Source: DATIRA01 sp964553405
GTDB lineage: Bacteria > Pseudomonadota > Gammaproteobacteria > Steroidobacterales > Steroidobacteraceae
Length of the DNA: 6,665 nucleotides
Assembly: GCA_964553405.1 (NCBI GenBank)
Contig: CAZKLS010000137.1
Span: forward strand, 1 to 6,665
Direction: 5' to 3'
Numbering within the stretch: position 1 is the stretch's first letter; every line of letters starts with the position of its first letter. Shown one piece after another: positions 5,420-6,665 of the stretch. Under the pieces are notes generated by a model. The model was not told where the DNA came from, searched no databases, and saw only the letters and a program-made list of their open reading frames with translations. Position numbers and translations under genes: made by a program.

Positions 5420-6066
5420 GCGCGGCGCAGACGGTGCTCGACGCGCAGACCGAGGCGCTGCTGCAGAGGCTGGCGCACGAGCAGGAGTCGCGCTGTCGCA
5501 GGACGCTCGACGACGCGCGCGAACAGGCGCAATCGATCGTTGCGCGCGCCTACCAGGACGCCCGGGCCCGGCTGCGACAGGCGGTGGCCGAGGAGCGCAA
5601 GGGGCTGCGCGAGGCAGTCGCGGCGCGGCGCGCGGAAATCGAGACGCGCTCGCTGAAGCGCCGGCAGGCAGCCATGACCGTCGCGCTGGACCGGGCCTGG
5701 TCGCAGTTCGAGGGCGCGCTGGGCGCGCGCTGGCAGGACGCGACCCCGAGGCTGCAGTGGGTCGACGCGGCGGCCGGGATCGCGAGCGCCACGTTGCTCG
5801 AGCCGGAAGAACTCGTCGTCGAACTCGACGAGTCGCTCGGCGAGCCCGCCGCGGCTGAGATCGCGGACCGGCTGGTCGCGCGAGGACTGCCGCGCGCCGA
5901 ACTGCGGCGCGTCGCAGGCCTCGGGCCGGGACTGCGCATCCTCGCGGGACCCGCGCGCATCGATGCTTCGCTCCAGGGCCTGCTGCGATCCCGCCGCAGG
6001 ATCGAGGCGGAACTGCTGGCCGAACTCGAGCCGGCGCGCACTGCCACGGAGCCGGATCGCGAATGA
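5416..6066 (+). CDS. atpE: V/A-type ATPase peripheral stalk subunit E
   Basis: This 216-residue protein has the two-part build of subunit E. Residues about 10-110 are a long Ala/Arg/Glu/Gln coiled coil (for example RTLDDAREQAQSIVARAYQD), and about 115-200 form a mixed alpha/beta head (WVDAAAGIAS, LLEPEELVVELDESLGEP, GLGPGLRILAG, then a helix). E pairs with the H/G-like subunit to make the peripheral stalks, its globular head capping subunit B. It is a little longer than the usual 185-205 residues. The head is divergent, so the call rests on the domain layout, the coiled coil and its place directly before atpA. The ATG overlaps the atpF stop by four bases, and its own stop overlaps atpA by four. 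Confidence 0.82.
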   Translation: MSAAQTVLDAQTEALLQRLAHEQESRCRRTLDDAREQAQSIVARAYQDARARLRQAVAEERKGLREAVAARRAEIETRSLKRRQAAMTVALDRAWSQFEGALGARWQDATPRLQWVDAAAGIASATLLEPEELVVELDESLGEPAAAEIADRLVARGLPRAELRRVAGLGPGLRILAGPARIDASLQGLLRSRRRIEAELLAELEPARTATEPDRE

Positions 6067-6665
6067 GCAAGGCGCGCATCAGCTGGGTCGGCGGCCCGGT
6101 GCTCCGCGCGAAGATGGAGGCGCCGTTCCGTGTCTACGAGGCGCTCTCGGTCGGCCGCGGCGGCCTGCTCGGCGAAGTGATCCAGTTGCGCGGCGACGAG
6201 CTCGTCGCGCAGGTCTACGAGGACACGACCGGGCTCGAGCCCGGCGACGAGGTTCGCGGCAGCGCCGGCCCGCTCGCGGTGTCCCTCGGTCCGGGCCTGC
6301 TGGGCGGGATATTCGACGGACTGCTGCGCCCGCTGACGGGCACGGCCGGATTCCAGGTCGAGCCAGGCATCGCAGCGCGCCCGCCGGGCCGGTTCCAGTT
6401 TGCGCCCTCGGTCGAGACCGGCGCCGAACTCGAACCGGGGTGCGTGCTCGGCGAGATCGGTGCCGAGCGCAAGCAGCGGGTGCTGCTGCCGCCCGGGATC
6501 CGCGGGCGCCTGCTCCGCATCTCGGGCGAAGGCGAATACGCCGAGGACGAGGCGATCGCCGAGGTCGAGCGGCCGGGCGGCGAGCCCTGCCCGGTGGCGA
6601 TGTCGCACACCTGGCCGGTACGTCAGCCGCGGCCGGCGGCCAGGCGGCTGGGCGGGAATGCGCCG
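6063..6665 (+). CDS. atpA: V/A-type ATPase catalytic subunit A (N-terminal part, cut by the window edge)
   Basis: The 201 codons present encode the N-terminal barrel and the inserted bulge domain of the catalytic subunit (full family length about 580-600). Diagnostic stretches are ISWVGGPVL (6-14), GLLGEVIQLRGD (34-45), QVYEDTTGLEPGDEV (50-64), LGPGLLGGIFDGLLRPL (75-91) and TWPVRQPRPAARRL (183-196). The last leads into the nucleotide-binding domain in this family. The P-loop expected around residue 235 lies beyond the edge, so catalytic competence cannot be judged. A hexamer of three A and three B subunits hydrolyses or synthesises ATP, driving or driven by rotor rotation. The ATG overlaps the atpE stop by four bases; a weak GGAG lies 11 bases upstream. 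The frame is open to the last base with no internal stop. Confidence 0.96.
   Translation, partial: MSKARISWVGGPVLRAKMEAPFRVYEALSVGRGGLLGEVIQLRGDELVAQVYEDTTGLEPGDEVRGSAGPLAVSLGPGLLGGIFDGLLRPLTGTAGFQVEPGIAARPPGRFQFAPSVETGAELEPGCVLGEIGAERKQRVLLPPGIRGRLLRISGEGEYAEDEAIAEVERPGGEPCPVAMSHTWPVRQPRPAARRLGGNAP

Noticed and set aside
4817..6079. Minus-strand open frame of 420 codons opposite K, F and E
   Set aside because: Extreme Arg/Pro/Ala content and no recognisable domain; an artefact of GC-rich antisense reading.

Overview
The window is GC-rich DNA that looks like a chromosomal segment of a high-GC proteobacterium, most likely a gammaproteobacterium. The argument is local synteny: tRNA-Tyr(GTA), tRNA-Gly(TCC) and tRNA-Thr(GGT) lie in tandem in that order, the arrangement known upstream of tuf in Gammaproteobacteria, and the glutamate racemase gene sits just before them (in E. 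coli murI is also in this neighbourhood). The genus cannot be named from the sequence.

Layout. Positions 10-331 (minus strand) hold the three tRNA genes, all with encoded CCA ends, transcribed toward the left edge, where tuf would be expected outside the window. A near-ideal promoter for them overlaps the stop codon and last codons of murI (356-1282, minus). A 145-base intergenic region separates murI from a divergently transcribed small PilZ-domain gene (1428-1700, plus). A 140-base gap with two hairpins lacking U-tracts follows.

From 1841 to the right edge (plus strand) runs a tightly packed operon for a V/A-type rotary ATPase: a stalk coiled-coil subunit of the AhaH/G kind, a tryptophan-rich protein that I infer to be a divergent, short subunit C/d, membrane subunit I/a, proteolipid K/c, central-stalk subunit F, peripheral-stalk subunit E, and the N-terminal 201 residues of catalytic subunit A, cut by the window edge before its P-loop. 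Genes for B and D are expected just beyond. Five of the six junctions overlap and the sixth has a one-base gap, so translational coupling is likely.

How they work together: A (with B) would hydrolyse or make ATP, F and the expected D form the central rotor with the C-like protein as adaptor to the K ring, E and the H-like protein form the peripheral stalks, and I/a carries the ion half-channels. The two key arginines of I and the ion-binding glutamate of K are present. The residues that create the Na+ site in Enterococcus NtpK appear to be missing, which favours proton coupling. The most interesting points are the presence of a V/A-type enzyme in this genomic context, its unusual gene order (H, C-like, I, K, F, E, A rather than H, I, K, E, C, F, A), and the divergent protein in the subunit C slot.
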